From: Gemmatimonadaceae bacterium
GTDB taxonomy: Bacteria; Latescibacterota; UBA2968; UBA8231
Length of the DNA stretch: 47,715 bases
Assembly (NCBI GenBank): GCA_002726335.1
Contig: PBSR01000229.1
Coordinates: forward strand, 1 to 47,715
Direction of reading: 5' to 3'
A program made the position numbers and the translations under genes. Positions 16,411 through 28,279 of the stretch are shown piece by piece. Positions within the stretch are counted from its first letter, which is position 1. Each line of letters begins with the position of its first letter. Below the pieces are notes generated by a model, which ran no database searches, was not told the origin of the DNA, and was given only the letters and a program-made list of their open reading frames with translations.

Positions 16411-17871
16411 ATGACAACATCGACGATTCGCTTCGCCCTAGCCGCCAGTCTCGTGACTGGCATGTTTGCTACGCAGGCTGCGCAAGCCATCGGCTACGGC
16501 GATGCGCAGCCCCGCGCCATGGGACTGGCCGGTACCTATACGGCCATGGCTCGTGGCGTGGAATCCCTCTACTGGAATCCGGCCAACCTGGCCCTGAAGG
16601 ACAGCCCGAAGTTTTCGCTGCCTCTGGGACTGGGGGCCAGCTACATCCTCGAGAACAACAGCTGGTCGGTTTCGACCTATAACGACTTCAACGGTGACTT
16701 CATCGATGAGGGCATGAAGGATGACATGCTCTCCGATCTGGACAAAGAAGGCCTGCAGTTCAACACTGACATCGGCCTGTTTCTGCCGGTTGTGGGTGGA
16801 GCGGCCTTTCCCTTGCCGTGGGGACTGAGCAGCGCCATCGCATTCGACATGGCGCTTGGCGTCGAAGGCCAGGTACCGCGCGACATGATCGAATTCATGT
16901 TACGCGGCAACCAGTTCGAGCGTGAGCGCATCGCAGCGGGTCGCGACCCGAACTATGACATTGCCGAGTGGGACGGCGAAGCCTGGGGTCTCGGGGTGCT
17001 CAGCTGGGGCTTCGCCAAGCCCTGGATTCCTGCCCAGCTGGCGCCCTACGTAAGCCAGTTTGCCGTGGGCACGACGCTGAAAGTGATGGGTGGGGGGTTG
17101 CTCGAGGTGATTGACTCGGATGGTGGCTTCGTCACCCGCGTCAGCGGCTCGCAGCTGAACGCGAATGGCGTCGCCCGGGGGGCCGTCGGCGTCGGCTTTG
17201 GTCTGGATCTTGGCGCAGCGGGTGTGACCAAAGACGGCAGGACTACCGTGGGCCTGTCCCTGGTGAACCTGCTCGATGTCATGAACTGGAGCATCAGCGC
17301 CCAGCAGGATTCGGTCTTCGTGGTCGCCGAGGGTGTTTCCGTCACCAGCTTCACCGGCAAGGACGGATTTGACGAGATCTTCGACAATCCCCGCGAGGTC
17401 AGGCTGGTGGACGGTCGCATCGATACCGTTTCCGAGAGTGATGTCGATGCAGCCATCTGGGAGGCGGGCGATCCCGTCTTCCACGTCGAGCAGGACATCA
17501 GCAGTTTCAGCCGGTCTCTGCCGGCCATGCTTCGCCTCGGTGTGGCCCACAAGCCGTTCCCGAGACTGACGGTGGCGGCCAACTACGATCAGGCATTCAG
17601 CACCGGCCTCGGTATCGACAGCACGCCGCGAGTCTCACTGGCCACCGAGTATCGCCTGGTGAACTGGTTCCCCGTACGCTTCGGACTGTCGGCTGGCGGG
17701 CGTGGGGGTCGGTCTTCGGCATTCGGATTTGCCTTTGGACCGGTGACTGTCAAGCGCTTTCAGATGGTGTTAGCGGAGCTGTCGCTGACCAATCAGGGCG
17801 GATTCTTCCCGGGCAGTTCCCAGGGAGCGGGCATCTCGTTCAATCTGTTCCGCATCCATCTCAATCGCTGA
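16411..17871 (+). CDS. Outer-membrane beta-barrel protein (DUF5723/PorV-like)
   Basis: A 486-residue protein with a signal peptide ending in AQA before IGYGDAQ. The mature N-terminus has the pattern PRAMGLAGTYTAMARGVESLYWNPANLAL, cut here for length: PRAMGLAGTYTA followed by SLYWNPANL. It is typical of Bacteroidetes/FCB outer-membrane barrels of the PorV/TraF/DUF5723 type. Alternating hydrophobic strands continue to the C-terminus, which ends SFNLFRIHLNR. The start ATG 16411 follows GGGGAG (16392-16397). It is probably co-transcribed with the upstream lipoprotein; a strong intrinsic terminator follows. The exact family is a pattern judgement. Confidence 0.75.
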   Translation: MTTSTIRFALAASLVTGMFATQAAQAIGYGDAQPRAMGLAGTYTAMARGVESLYWNPANLALKDSPKFSLPLGLGASYILENNSWSVSTYNDFNGDFIDEGMKDDMLSDLDKEGLQFNTDIGLFLPVVGGAAFPLPWGLSSAIAFDMALGVEGQVPRDMIEFMLRGNQFERERIAAGRDPNYDIAEWDGEAWGLGVLSWGFAKPWIPAQLAPYVSQFAVGTTLKVMGGGLLEVIDSDGGFVTRVSGSQLNANGVARGAVGVGFGLDLGAAGVTKDGRTTVGLSLVNLLDVMNWSISAQQDSVFVVAEGVSVTSFTGKDGFDEIFDNPREVRLVDGRIDTVSESDVDAAIWEAGDPVFHVEQDISSFSRSLPAMLRLGVAHKPFPRLTVAANYDQAFSTGLGIDSTPRVSLATEYRLVNWFPVRFGLSAGGRGGRSSAFGFAFGPVTVKRFQMVLAELSLTNQGGFFPGSSQGAGISFNLFRIHLNR

Positions 17872-17906
17872 TGAATTAGCGCAGTTTCTGCACTCTATTG
17901 CGGTTC

Positions 17907-17941
17907 GGGGGTCGGCGATTTCGCCGACCCCCTCTTTTTTT
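17907..17941 (+). terminator. Strong intrinsic terminator
   Basis: Perfect 11-bp stem GGGGGTCGGCG (17907-17917) / CGCCGACCCCC (17922-17932) with ATTT loop, followed by TCTTTTTTT (17933-17941). It ends the lipoprotein/barrel transcript. Confidence 0.95.
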
Positions 17942-18085
17942 CCATAATCATCCAGGAATCCCGTAGAAAAAGACTGGCCGATCTGCGGAACGCGCCGATA
18001 CAGAAGAACAGCGGGTATCTCATCTATTTCCCCAAGCTGCGTCAAGGTCGACGCGGCGAAGTCCCTTGCCCCAAGGAGGATCGGC

Positions 18086-18667
18086 ATGTTAGTCGGGACA
18101 ACTCAGAGTCAGAGCAGTCTGATCTCATCGATCAGTGCCTCAAGTAAGATCGGAACCAGCGCCACATCGATGAAGGGCGGCCCGGCAGACGCCGTCCTCA
18201 TGTCGGTGGGGCGCAAGATCGACGTCAACTACGCCCAACAAGTACTGGAGACCGAGCTGGGACAGTCGTTCGCCAGTGCCTTGAAGGACGCCGGAATCGA
18301 AGGTCAGGCACTGGAGGACGTGCTCACAGGTGCCATCGACGTTTCCCCAGAAGCCACGGCGAAGCGGATCGTCGACTTCGCCACATCGTTCTTCGGCGCT
18401 TTCCAGGCCAATCACGCCGACGACGAGGGCAGCGTCCAGATCGACGGGTTCTCCCAGTTGATCAAGGATGCCGTAGAGGAAGGATTCGCCCAGTCACGTG
18501 ACGTCCTGGAGGGGATCGGCAAGATCTCCGGCCAGGTGTCCGACGATATCGACGAGACCTATCATCTGGTGATGGGTGGTATCGACAGCTTCGTCGTCGA
18601 GCAGCAGGAGTCGCTGGCCCCGGTGCCGCCGCCAGAGGAAGCACCGGACGACCCACTCGTCCTCTGA
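18086..18667 (+). CDS. DUF5610-like protein of unknown function
   Basis: A 193-residue predicted cytoplasmic protein. It begins with a Ser/Thr-rich low-complexity segment (residues 1-30), then a helical domain with TAKRIVDFATSFFGAFQ, EEGFAQSRDVLEGIG and DIDETYHLVMGGIDSF. These match my memory of DUF5610, whose function is unknown. A Pro-rich tail follows (APVPPPEEAPDDP). The start ATG 18086 has an excellent Shine-Dalgarno, AAGGAGG (18073-18079). The gene stands alone between two intrinsic terminators, so it has its own transcript. It has no signal peptide or membrane segment. Confidence 0.8.
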   Translation: MLVGTTQSQSSLISSISASSKIGTSATSMKGGPADAVLMSVGRKIDVNYAQQVLETELGQSFASALKDAGIEGQALEDVLTGAIDVSPEATAKRIVDFATSFFGAFQANHADDEGSVQIDGFSQLIKDAVEEGFAQSRDVLEGIGKISGQVSDDIDETYHLVMGGIDSFVVEQQESLAPVPPPEEAPDDPLVL

Positions 18668-18695
18668 TCTGCCACCGACAACGAAACAGCAGCAG

Positions 18696-18735
18696 ACGCC
18701 CCGACGCTTCACAGAGCGCCGGGGCGTTTTCTTTT
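18696..18735 (+). terminator. Intrinsic terminator after the DUF5610-like gene
   Basis: ACGCCCCG (18696-18703) pairs CGGGGCGT (18720-18727), with ACGCT/AGCG pairing inside, followed by TTTCTTTT (18728-18735). Confidence 0.9.
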
Positions 18736-18942
18736 CCAGCAGGACTGCTGTCTGTCAAATCGGCAGGCGACACACAGAGGGCCCGTCAAACAGGCGGACC
18801 CGCACTGACCCTCCGGAAGTCCCTGTTCCCCGCAAGAGACACAGTTTCATATAGTTATCCATGGTCTGGCTGGGTCTGAGAGCCGTGGGTCCCGGTTTTG
18901 CATGACGGGCGCAGACGACCCCAGCTGGAAGAAGAGGAGCCC

Positions 18943-21582
<2,640 letters not shown>

Positions 21583-21594
21583 AGCGCAGAATGT

Positions 21595-21629
21595 CAGGCC
21601 GTGCCCGGGAACTGTCCGGGCACGGCCTG
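21595..21629 (+). terminator. Perfect GC-rich hairpin after clpB, no T-tract
   Basis: A 14-bp perfect stem, CAGGCCGTGCCCGG (21595-21608) / CCGGGCACGGCCTG (21616-21629), with a 7-nt loop. It starts 13 nt after the clpB stop. No T run follows, so it may be a weak terminator or mRNA 3'-end stabiliser. Confidence 0.55.
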
Positions 21630-21681
21630 GGTCCACAGTATGCGAACCTCAATTTCGATACCGATCAAGGGGAGGATGACA

Positions 21682-23112
21682 GTGAAACGACACATTCCCA
21701 TCGTCTGTGCGGCCCTGTTGGTCGCGGTGCAGGTGCCAGCGCCTGTGACGGCGGCCGGATTGCAGGATCTGCAGCAGTTCTCAGACGCCTTTGCCGAGCT
21801 TGCCGCCGGAGTCAAACCCGCGGTGGTGGCCATCAAGACCGAGAAGCAGATCAGCGGCCGACGGGGGGTTCCTCTGGACGAATTCTTCCGTGGACATCCG
21901 TTTCTCCGGAGCCCGGAAGGTGAGGGTGGCATCCGCGAAGGCCTCGGCTCCGGTGTCATCGTCAGCAAGGACGGCTACATCCTGACGAACAACCATGTCA
22001 TCACCAACGGCCGTCGGGGTGATGATGAAGTAGCTGACCGGATCATTGTGGAAATGGCCGATCTGCGCTCCTTCGAGGCCGAGGTGGTGGGGCGGGATCC
22101 AAATACAGACCTGGCGGTACTGAAAATCCAGGACGGCGACGATCTGCCTTTCCTCGAGCTCGGCGAGGCCGACGAGATCGACGTTGGCGAATGGGTCGTC
22201 GCTATCGGCAACCCTTTTGGCCAGCTGCACACGGTGACCACCGGGATCATCAGCGCTCTGGGGCGCGGGGGTTCCGGTCTCAGCGACTATGAGGACTACA
22301 TCCAGACCGACGCCGCCATCAATCCCGGCAACTCCGGGGGGGCGCTGGTCAACACATCGGGCGAACTGATCGGCATCAATACGGCCATCGTCTCCCAGTC
22401 GGGCGGGTACCAGGGAATCGGCTTTGCGATCCCCATCGATCTGGCGGACAAGATCATGGGGCAGCTGATCGCCCACGGCGAGGTGCGGCGAGGGTTCCTG
22501 GGCATTGAGATCGGTGATGTCAGCGCCGAGATGGCAGATGCCCTTGGACTCGACTCGCGCAAAGGTGTCCTGGTGACGTCGGTGATCGTCGATCTGCCAG
22601 CAGCGGAGGCAGGGCTGCAGGCGTATGACGTGATCCGCGAAGTGGACGGAGAGCCCACCGACACACGGGCCGCTCTCCGCAATCAGATCGCACACACTTC
22701 GCCCGGCACCAAGGTGCGCCTCAAAGTCCTGCGTGAGGGCGAGGAACGTAGCTTCTCGGTGGAGCTGGCCTCCCTCGATGAGGCGAAGACAACGGCGGCA
22801 CGGGACGAACCAAGGGAAGCCGAGCAGCTGGGTATGACAGTCCGTGAGTTGACGGATGACGTCGCACAGCGCCTGGGGCTGGAGGACGAAGAGGGGGTCA
22901 TCGTCGCCCAGGTGGGTCGGGGTTCGCCGGCAGCCCGAGCTGGGATACGTTCCCGAGACCTGATCGTCGAGATCGATCGAGAGCCGGTCGCCTCTGTCGC
23001 TGATTACACCGAAGCACTCGAGGCGGCGAAGGGCAGTGCCCTGCTGATGATCCGGCGCGTCACGCGACAGGGAGTGCGCACCGATATCGTCACCCTGCGA
23101 CTACCCGGCTGA
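21682..23112 (+). CDS. Periplasmic serine protease, DegP/HtrA family
   Basis: A 476-residue envelope quality-control protease. A signal peptide (about 1-25, ending VTAAG) targets it to the periplasm. The trypsin-like domain has the complete triad: His105 in LTNNHVI, Asp143 in NTDLAVLKI and Ser218 in NPGNSGGAL. Two PDZ domains follow (about 275-365 and 385-475; GFLGIEIGDV and MTVRELTDDVAQRLGL), the DegP/DegQ architecture. GTG 21682 is chosen because the GGAGG at 21671-21675 is 6 nt away; the ATG at 21676 abuts that site. It follows clpB but is separated by a hairpin. A GC-rich hairpin follows the stop. Confidence 0.94.
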   Translation: MKRHIPIVCAALLVAVQVPAPVTAAGLQDLQQFSDAFAELAAGVKPAVVAIKTEKQISGRRGVPLDEFFRGHPFLRSPEGEGGIREGLGSGVIVSKDGYILTNNHVITNGRRGDDEVADRIIVEMADLRSFEAEVVGRDPNTDLAVLKIQDGDDLPFLELGEADEIDVGEWVVAIGNPFGQLHTVTTGIISALGRGGSGLSDYEDYIQTDAAINPGNSGGALVNTSGELIGINTAIVSQSGGYQGIGFAIPIDLADKIMGQLIAHGEVRRGFLGIEIGDVSAEMADALGLDSRKGVLVTSVIVDLPAAEAGLQAYDVIREVDGEPTDTRAALRNQIAHTSPGTKVRLKVLREGEERSFSVELASLDEAKTTAARDEPREAEQLGMTVRELTDDVAQRLGLEDEEGVIVAQVGRGSPAARAGIRSRDLIVEIDREPVASVADYTEALEAAKGSALLMIRRVTRQGVRTDIVTLRLPG

Positions 23113-23135
23113 CCGCACATATACCGCGTCCCCAT

Positions 23136-23166
23136 GAGCCCGGTTGCCCTCGCGGCGACCGGGCTC
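23136..23166 (+). terminator. GC-rich hairpin after the HtrA gene
   Basis: GAGCCCGGTTGCC (23136-23148) pairs GGCGACCGGGCTC (23154-23166) over 13 positions with one T-G wobble and loop CTCGC. The following GTCGTGTTT is only weakly T-rich. Confidence 0.55.
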
Positions 23167-23227
23167 GTCGTGTTTCACCCGCAGTCTCTCCCTTGACGGC
23201 GGCTCCGTCAGTCGCGATCTAGCCTAG

Positions 23228-25357
23228 ATGACCTATCGATCGATCTGGCATGGTGACGGCGGACGTCACGTCCTGCTGCGCAGCAGCCTGACGCTGGACG
23301 GGCCCTGCCGCGACGGCCGACTGACCTGCGCCTCCAGCGGGCCCTTCCAGCTGTATATCAACGGCATGCGCGTCGCCGGAGCGCCCGGGGGGGCAGCCAC
23401 CGAGACGCCTCTCTGGTATCCCAGACACGTGAGTGGCGCCTGGGACGCCGGCCCCCATGAACTCGTCGTCGTCGCCGACGGTGGCCCAGACGAAGGGGAG
23501 CGATGGTTCGCCGTTCACGGTGAGCTCACCGCCTCCGCCAGCGGCACGACGGCCTTCACGGTCGAATCGGGGTTACACTGGCACGCTCTCGAACTACCGC
23601 CCGCCCCGACGGGAACACTGGCCGACGAACGTTTCAGCGCCCTGGAGGATCCGCGGACCGAGGGCCGTACCTGGGAAGGGGTCGTGACGGTGGACGCCAC
23701 GGCCGACGACGAAGTCCCGGTCTCCCAGGAACGGCAGATCGAAGCTCGAGAGTTCGCCGCATTCGAAGAGACCGAGGCCGACGCCGATCTGACGTTTTCT
23801 CCCGCACGGGTTTCCAGACACGGCAAGTTCGTCCATCGCGACGGGCTGTTGGCCGGCCCGGCGCCAGCGGCCTCTCTACAGACCGCAGCCGGGGGGGCCT
23901 TCACCTTTGTTCTCGACTTCGGCCGCATCGTCACCGGCGTCGTCAACCTGCGTCTGCGGGATGGTCACGCCGGCATCGTCGACATCGGTCTGGCCACGAC
24001 CTGGGGTCGGCACGAGCACCGCCTGCGCTATGTGTGCGGCTCCGGACGTCAGGACTGGTTCTCACTCCACACGGTGCGCGCGCGCTACGCTGTCGTTCAC
24101 CTGAGTGGCTTCGACGAAGAGTGCCAGTTCGAACGACTTGCCATCTGCGAGCGCTCCGTCCCGGTCGACGCATCGGCGGTGGCAGAACTCGGCCCCGGCT
24201 TCGACAGCACCTGGGCCCAGGCTCCGGCGACACTGCGCGCCGACCGGCTCGACACGTACCATCTCACTCCGCCACCCCAGGCCTGCGACTGGCTCGGGAT
24301 GACGGCGTCGACCTGGAATGACGCCGCCCGGACAGGACATACCGACACCGCCCGTGCCACCTTGCTGGGTCGCACACCCGATCCTGCCGGAGCCCCGGCG
24401 TCGGCCTTCCCCCTCTGTCTTGAGGCCTATCATCTGTGGTCAGGCGATGAGGAGACTGCGCAGCGACTGCTGGCGGCGGCGGTGGCCTCGGCGACGGCGT
24501 CTCTCGATCTGCAGGGGTCGACGCAGGGACTGGCCGAGTGTGCCGCGGGCGCGGCGGCAGCAGCCCGCATCTGCCGGCGATCGGGTCGCTCCGAAGAGGC
24601 CGGTCGCTGTGCCGAGCGACTGCAGGAACTGGTGGCCGCCATCGAGACCCGCTGGCGTGAGGACCGGGCGCTGTATGTTGACGACGTCGAGGGAGAGGTG
24701 GCCAGCCAGTTTACGCAGGCCCTCGTACTCGTCGCCGATGCCGTCCCCGCCGACCGTCTGCCCCGGATGGCGGCGGCGCTCCGCTCCGGGACTCCCGTAG
24801 CGGATCTGCGACAGGCATACTTCCTCGCCCATGGTCTGTGGGGCGCAGGTCAGGATCGGCGGGCTCTCGATGTCGTGAAGAATCAGTGGCTACGGATCGC
24901 CGACCGCGAAGGTCTCACCTGGCGCGACAAGCGGGGTTCCGAGGCCGGTCTGCTGGCCCCGGGACCCGACTACCTGTTGACCCGGTGGCTGTTGGGTGTG
25001 GTACCGTTGGAGCCCGGCTTCCGCCGCACCACATTCCGTCCCTCCTTCCACCTGCTGCCGCAGGCACAGGGGGAGATGGTGACACCCGCAGGGCCGATTC
25101 GAGTTTCCTGGCGGGCGGAGGACCCCGACGAGGACGGCCGTACCACGATCACCCTGGAGACCGAAGGTGACGGCGTCACGGATCTTGTCGTCAACCGTGG
25201 CGACCGGCGCCATCCAACTCTCAGCGTCAACGGCGAGGCCGTCTGGCGCAACGAGAAGATCTACCCCAACCCGAGTGTGCAGGAGATCGCTGCCGACGAG
25301 GACGCGGTGATCCTCGTCTTCGATCGACCCGGGACCTGGTCTGTCACCCTCGAATGA
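23228..25357 (+). CDS. GH78 alpha-L-rhamnosidase-like protein with degenerate catalytic motif
   Basis: A 709-residue protein with no signal peptide. The C-terminal part strongly resembles the GH78 end domain: LLGVVPLEPGFRRTTFRPSF, then MVTPAGPIRVSWRAE. The central 330-580 region is an alpha/alpha-barrel-like helical stretch. Where active GH78 enzymes have a CPQRDERLGWTGD-like catalytic motif, this protein reads PPPQACDWLGMTAS, so the usual acidic residues are largely missing. It may be inactive, a lectin-like relic, or act on another substrate. No Shine-Dalgarno precedes ATG 23228; a TTGACG at 23193 could place the transcript start near the ATG (leaderless), which is weak. It overlaps the next gene by ATGA. 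Confidence 0.72.
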   Translation: MTYRSIWHGDGGRHVLLRSSLTLDGPCRDGRLTCASSGPFQLYINGMRVAGAPGGAATETPLWYPRHVSGAWDAGPHELVVVADGGPDEGERWFAVHGELTASASGTTAFTVESGLHWHALELPPAPTGTLADERFSALEDPRTEGRTWEGVVTVDATADDEVPVSQERQIEAREFAAFEETEADADLTFSPARVSRHGKFVHRDGLLAGPAPAASLQTAAGGAFTFVLDFGRIVTGVVNLRLRDGHAGIVDIGLATTWGRHEHRLRYVCGSGRQDWFSLHTVRARYAVVHLSGFDEECQFERLAICERSVPVDASAVAELGPGFDSTWAQAPATLRADRLDTYHLTPPPQACDWLGMTASTWNDAARTGHTDTARATLLGRTPDPAGAPASAFPLCLEAYHLWSGDEETAQRLLAAAVASATASLDLQGSTQGLAECAAGAAAAARICRRSGRSEEAGRCAERLQELVAAIETRWREDRALYVDDVEGEVASQFTQALVLVADAVPADRLPRMAAALRSGTPVADLRQAYFLAHGLWGAGQDRRALDVVKNQWLRIADREGLTWRDKRGSEAGLLAPGPDYLLTRWLLGVVPLEPGFRRTTFRPSFHLLPQAQGEMVTPAGPIRVSWRAEDPDEDGRTTITLETEGDGVTDLVVNRGDRRHPTLSVNGEAVWRNEKIYPNPSVQEIAADEDAVILVFDRPGTWSVTLE

Positions 25358-26016
25358 GTGATGCGCCGCTGCACACTGCCGTACGCGAGCCGCGTCGCCT
25401 GTCGACCGACCGGCCGCCACTGCTGATCCTGCTGCACGGCTACGGCAGCGACGAGGCGGATCTGCTCGGACTGGCCGACTATCTGGATCCCCGCTTCCGC
25501 GTGATCAGCGCCAGGGCTCCGTTGCCCCTCGACATGGGAGGCCACTCGTGGTTTCCCATCGAGTTCACTCCGGTGGGTCTGGTCGTCGACTATACGGCGG
25601 GGGAGCGGTCGCTGGACCAGCTCGGACAGTTGCTCACCGACCTGCAGCAGGCTTCGGGCAATGACGGCAGCGATACCCTCGTGCTGGGCTTCAGCCAGGG
25701 AGGGGCTATGGCGCTCAGTCTGCTGCTGGCCCGGCCGCAGGACATCACCGGCGTCGCCTTCCTGAGTGGTCTCTGGTCAAAGGAGCGGATGCCACAGGAC
25801 CCCGCGGCAGCCGGTCTGTCGGGCAAACCCGTACTGCAGACCCACGGCACCGACGACCCGCTGATCCCGATCGCAAAGGCGCGGACCTCACGACAGTTGC
25901 TCGAACAGCTGGAGGTGGACCTGACCTACCGCGAATATGGCATGGGTCATCAGATCGACGGCGACTGCCTGCGCGATATCAGCACCTGGCTGACGGCGCG
26001 GATCGATCACGAGTAA
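25354..26016 (+). CDS. Phospholipase/carboxylesterase family alpha/beta hydrolase
   Basis: A 220-residue cytosolic alpha/beta hydrolase of the Abhydrolase_2 type. It has LLHGYGSDEADLL (oxyanion region), nucleophile Ser in LGFSQGGAMAL, Asp in THGTDDPLIPI and catalytic His in GMGHQI. Relatives hydrolyse short-chain carboxyl esters or lysophospholipids. The start ATG 25354 overlaps the stop of the GH78-like gene (ATGA), suggesting that the two act on the same substrate, possibly an esterified or acetylated sugar; this is inference. Confidence 0.88.
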   Translation: MSDAPLHTAVREPRRLSTDRPPLLILLHGYGSDEADLLGLADYLDPRFRVISARAPLPLDMGGHSWFPIEFTPVGLVVDYTAGERSLDQLGQLLTDLQQASGNDGSDTLVLGFSQGGAMALSLLLARPQDITGVAFLSGLWSKERMPQDPAAAGLSGKPVLQTHGTDDPLIPIAKARTSRQLLEQLEVDLTYREYGMGHQIDGDCLRDISTWLTARIDHE

Positions 26017-26057
26017 CGACCAAGACCGCCCCCAGGAATCGACACGTGATCCGCAAC

Positions 26058-27191
26058 TCACCCGAGGAGGGTGCGCAACCGTCGGGCCGTGAGGCGATGA
26101 CCCATCAGGGGTTGTGCCCGGCGCTTGTTCGACTGCTGCCAGAGGGCGAAGAGGCCGTCGTCATCGACGATAGCCGAGACGTACCGATTGCAGCCTGTAC
26201 CCTCAGGTGACACAAAACACGGCTCCAGCCGGCTCAGGCGCTGGAGTCCGTCAGGGAAGTCCTGATCGAAGCCCCAGGCCACCCCCCCCAGCTCCTCGCA
26301 GGAGTGTCCCCGCGGTCGCCGGACGCCGTGACGGTGGGTCTCGTGTGGACGCAGACACTCGGCCCCATCGTAGAAGTAGAGACTCAGGGACGGTACATCG
26401 GCGAACATCCCGATCCGGGGTACGGGCAGCCGGCAGGTGATCCGGCTTGCTGCGACATCCCATACCGGCCCCCGGGGGAAGAAGTCATCGCCCCAGGAGA
26501 TCACGTCACCGGCGGCGTCGAGCCGCGCCCACCCGGAAGCGCTTGAGGACCAGTTGTACGGATGGGTGCAGTAGAGGAGAAGACGTTCGCCCTTGCGACC
26601 GCCGCCCAGCAGACCGGGAGACAGGTTCGGGTCCTTGACGTGCAGGTACGCCGGATCGTCTCCCGTGAGGATGCGGCACAGGCCCTTGCGGGCATCGAGG
26701 CTGGCCGCGGATGTCGCTTCGAAGCGATCGATCGCCCAGATCCCGGTCCCGGGTTTCTGCAATGAGCGTAGCGATTTCGGATAGGCCCGCTGCCGCTCGG
26801 TGGAGAGAAAGACCTGAGCCCCCTCCGGGGTTATATGAAGGGCCGATCCCTCGATGCTGAGCACCGAAGAGGCGCCGCCGATATCCGCCTTGCTCCAGGC
26901 CGCCACCTTGTCGAAGCTGAGCCCGTCATCCGTCGAGCGGAACAAGGTCAGTTCCCGTCCACGAGGACCGGCCGCCAGTCCGGTGCGACTGTCGCCGGCG
27001 TCACGGTAGCGGCCGAGAAGAAGGAGGCTGCCGTCGATATCGCGAGCCGCGTTGCCACCACCGAACCAGTGGCCCTCGGATTGCCGTGTGGGCGCCACCA
27101 GAGCTCGTGCCCGGCGCCCGTCGACGAGGGCTCGCGCCAGGCGCAGCAGCCGGGCCTGGGCGGAACGATCGAGGCGGGACGCGTCGCTCAC
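26058..27191 (-). CDS. BNR/sialidase-like beta-propeller protein, function unknown
   Basis: A 377-residue protein with one clear Asp-box, STDDGLSF (S-x-D-x-G-x-x-F), and surrounding beta-propeller-like text such as GGGNAARDIDGSLLLLGRY and HVKDPNLSPGLLGGG. It resembles sialidase or BNR-repeat proteins and glycoside-hydrolase-like propellers, but no complete catalytic set can be confirmed. GTG 27191 is chosen: it overlaps the hemH stop (GTGA) with GGAG a few bases upstream. The frame is open 29 codons more but inside hemH. No signal peptide is visible. Its role beside ferrochelatase is unclear; the pairing may only reflect a shared transcript. Confidence 0.65.
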   Translation of the reverse strand: MSDASRLDRSAQARLLRLARALVDGRRARALVAPTRQSEGHWFGGGNAARDIDGSLLLLGRYRDAGDSRTGLAAGPRGRELTLFRSTDDGLSFDKVAAWSKADIGGASSVLSIEGSALHITPEGAQVFLSTERQRAYPKSLRSLQKPGTGIWAIDRFEATSAASLDARKGLCRILTGDDPAYLHVKDPNLSPGLLGGGRKGERLLLYCTHPYNWSSSASGWARLDAAGDVISWGDDFFPRGPVWDVAASRITCRLPVPRIGMFADVPSLSLYFYDGAECLRPHETHRHGVRRPRGHSCEELGGVAWGFDQDFPDGLQRLSRLEPCFVSPEGTGCNRYVSAIVDDDGLFALWQQSNKRRAQPLMGHRLTARRLRTLLG

Positions 27192-28192
27192 CGGGAATCT
27201 CCGTCTGTCCAGCCACAAGCCTCCGAGCGAATGATCGAGGCCATGGCGTCGAGCCAGCGGGGATGGGCGTTCAGACATGGGGCCAGGTGCAACTCCGCGC
27301 CACCAACCTCACGGAAGGTCGCGGCGCCCTCGTGACCGATCTCGTCCAGCGTTTCCAGGCAATCGGCGGTGAACCCGGGACAGGCGGCCATGATGGTCTG
27401 TACGCCCTCTGCAGGCAACGCGGCGAGGAGGTCCTCGGTGTAGGGCTGCAGCCATTCCTCCTTGCCGAAGCGGGACTGGAAACCCTGCACCCACTGCTCC
27501 GGCTGCAATCCAAGAGCCTCGGCTAGTAGCTGTCCCGTGCGCAGGCAATGGTCGCGGTAGGGATCACCCTCATCAGCATATCGTCGGGGGATTCCGTGGA
27601 AGGTGATCAGGAAGCGGTCCGGGACCTGGCCCACGGCCTGGAGCTGTTCTTCGATGATCACCCTGAGGCTGTCGATGTAGTCGGCGTGGGCGAAGTACGG
27701 CGGAACGAAGCGGATCGTCGGCATCCGTCGGCGCCGGTCGAAGGCGGCCTGCGTGACGGCGTCATAGATGGAACCGGTGGTGGAGCAGGAAAACTGCGGA
27801 AACATGGGCAGAACGACGACCCGGTCGATGCCCTGATCGGCAAACTGCCGCATGGCGGCGTCGATGCCCGGCTTCCCGTAGCGCATGCCGACGATGACCC
27901 GGTAGCCGTCACCGAGGCGTGTCTGCACGCCCTTCTGTTGAGCGCGAGAGTGCACGAGCAGCGGGGAGCCGGCCTCGGTCCAGATGCGCTCGTAGAGGCG
28001 CGCCGACCGCGCCGGTCGCCGTGTGAGGATGAACAGGTAGAGGATCGGCCACCAGGTCAGCGGATTCAGGTCGATGACCCTGCGGTCTGTGAGGAACTCC
28101 CGCAGGTAGGTCCGCAGGGCTCCGGGCGTGGGCGCCTCCGGTGTGCCCAACTGGGCGATGAGTACTCCGACGGGGGTGGCGGAATCAGGCAT
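27188..28192 (-). CDS. hemH: Ferrochelatase
   Basis: A 334-residue enzyme that inserts Fe2+ into protoporphyrin IX in the last step of haem synthesis. Family features are GVLIAQLGTPEAPTPGALRTYL at the N-terminus (shortened: LIAQLGTPEAPTP), LPMFPQFSCSTTGS, the catalytic-His motif TFHGIP and the C-terminal ACPGFTADCLETLDEIG with the conserved Glu. The haem supply fits the cytochrome b and pentaheme cytochrome genes about 1-3 kb away on the other strand. It is divergent from the P-loop kinase gene (87-nt gap) and coupled downstream to the BNR-like gene through GTGA. Confidence 0.94.
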   Translation of the reverse strand: MPDSATPVGVLIAQLGTPEAPTPGALRTYLREFLTDRRVIDLNPLTWWPILYLFILTRRPARSARLYERIWTEAGSPLLVHSRAQQKGVQTRLGDGYRVIVGMRYGKPGIDAAMRQFADQGIDRVVVLPMFPQFSCSTTGSIYDAVTQAAFDRRRRMPTIRFVPPYFAHADYIDSLRVIIEEQLQAVGQVPDRFLITFHGIPRRYADEGDPYRDHCLRTGQLLAEALGLQPEQWVQGFQSRFGKEEWLQPYTEDLLAALPAEGVQTIMAACPGFTADCLETLDEIGHEGAATFREVGGAELHLAPCLNAHPRWLDAMASIIRSEACGWTDGDSR

Positions 28193-28279
28193 TCTGTCTA
28201 TCTTGGCTGCGTTCCGGTGGCACGGCGAGATGAATATACCCTCTCACCGGTGGCCCACCAGCAACAGAAGGATCCGTCC

